From Aurantiacibacter atlanticus (GTDB taxonomy: Bacteria; Pseudomonadota; Alphaproteobacteria; Sphingomonadales; Sphingomonadaceae), in assembly GCF_001077815.2 (NCBI RefSeq), contig NZ_CP011310.1, forward strand, positions 2,046,001-2,110,000: a stretch of 64,000 nt of DNA. The letters are read 5' to 3'. This document shows positions 63,896-64,000 of the stretch, piece after piece. Position numbers and translations under genes: made by a program. Within the stretch, counting starts at the first letter, position 1. Each line of letters starts with the position of its first letter. The notes below the pieces were generated by a model. It was given only the letters and a program-made list of their open reading frames with translations. It was not told the origin of the DNA and made no database searches.

Positions 63896-64000
63896 ATGGT
63901 CGACAAATCTGAAAAATTTGATTGGTTGGTGCGTGTTGGCTATTTTAGCCGCGCCATCCTTTACGCTATGCTGGGGCTTATAGCGCTCACCAGCGCCCAA
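63896..64000 (+). CDS. DUF1206 family membrane protein, 5' part only
   Basis: The first 35 codons of a gene that runs off the right edge. CGGGGAG precedes the ATG by seven bases. It opens MVDKSEKFDWLVRVGYFSRAI, followed by YAMLGLIALTSAQ, the beginning of the first membrane helix, which fits DUF1206 membrane proteins (six helices when complete). Too little is present to say more. Confidence 0.6.
   Translation, partial: MVDKSEKFDWLVRVGYFSRAILYAMLGLIALTSAQ

Overview
The window is chromosomal DNA of an alphaproteobacterium. I place it in the Sphingomonadales, most likely Erythrobacteraceae. The reasons are the moderately high G+C, the ntrB-ntrC-ntrY-ntrX-hfq-hflX order, an Hfq with two Sm domains, a fused ispDF gene, and proteins with a sphingomonad look (the 'vgr-related' HExxH protein, the IDO-type dioxygenase, the MHS transporter with a large insert). 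It is densely packed: about 68 protein genes, one tRNA-Ser(UGA), one complete insertion sequence, no rRNA and no CRISPR. No gene-free stretch exceeds 300 bases.

Layout. 1-900: AT-richer left edge with a partial unrecognised gene and a small exported protein whose 3' end looks broken. 0.9-16.5 kb: TonB-like protein and parE; LppC-like lipoprotein divergent from rsmI-yraN-gshB-dedA; xerC-hemW; a CAP-domain gene sitting backwards between hemW and rdgB-rph; hrcA-grpE ending at a shared terminator against an indoleamine dioxygenase; GNAT, metallopeptidase-like and PCuAC genes. 16.6-24.6 kb: dnaK behind a textbook alphaproteobacterial sigma-32 promoter, then dnaJ, a patatin-like lipase, radA, cvpA and an Fe-S scaffold-like gene. 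24.6-38.7 kb: MHS transporter, alr, phaR, proS, DUF805, M28 peptidase, rnr, peroxiredoxin, uspA, and the pyruvate dehydrogenase genes pdhC and lpdA with a thioesterase between them. 38.8-49.4 kb: tRNA-Ser; a cell-wall and replication run (lytic transglycosylase, RlpA/SPOR lipoprotein, D,D-carboxypeptidase, tmk, holB, metG, tatD, metallo-beta-lactamase, a 58-aa membrane protein, mazG). 48.0-57.4 kb, minus strand: dusB, ntrB, ntrC, ntrY, ntrX, hfq, hflX, the nitrogen two-component and RNA-chaperone block. 57.4-59.2 kb: an intact IS1595-family element with three passenger ORFs, inserted in the dusB/ispDF divergent promoter region. 59.2-64 kb: ispDF, pncC/cinA, ratA, lipA, beta-carbonic anhydrase, a NYN-LOTUS protein and the start of a DUF1206 gene.

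Most genes are housekeeping, in short overlapping operons (ATGA, GTGA, TTGA or TGATG junctions). The points most worth a second look are the IS1595-family element (HEPN-like passenger, CATG-shared divergent starts, outward promoter toward ispDF), the apparent non-AUG start of hflX overlapping the hfq stop codon, the two-domain Hfq, NtrX without the sigma-54 contact motif, mutually exclusive GC-rich hairpins before the dioxygenase gene, and a 20-bp hairpin between dnaK and dnaJ.
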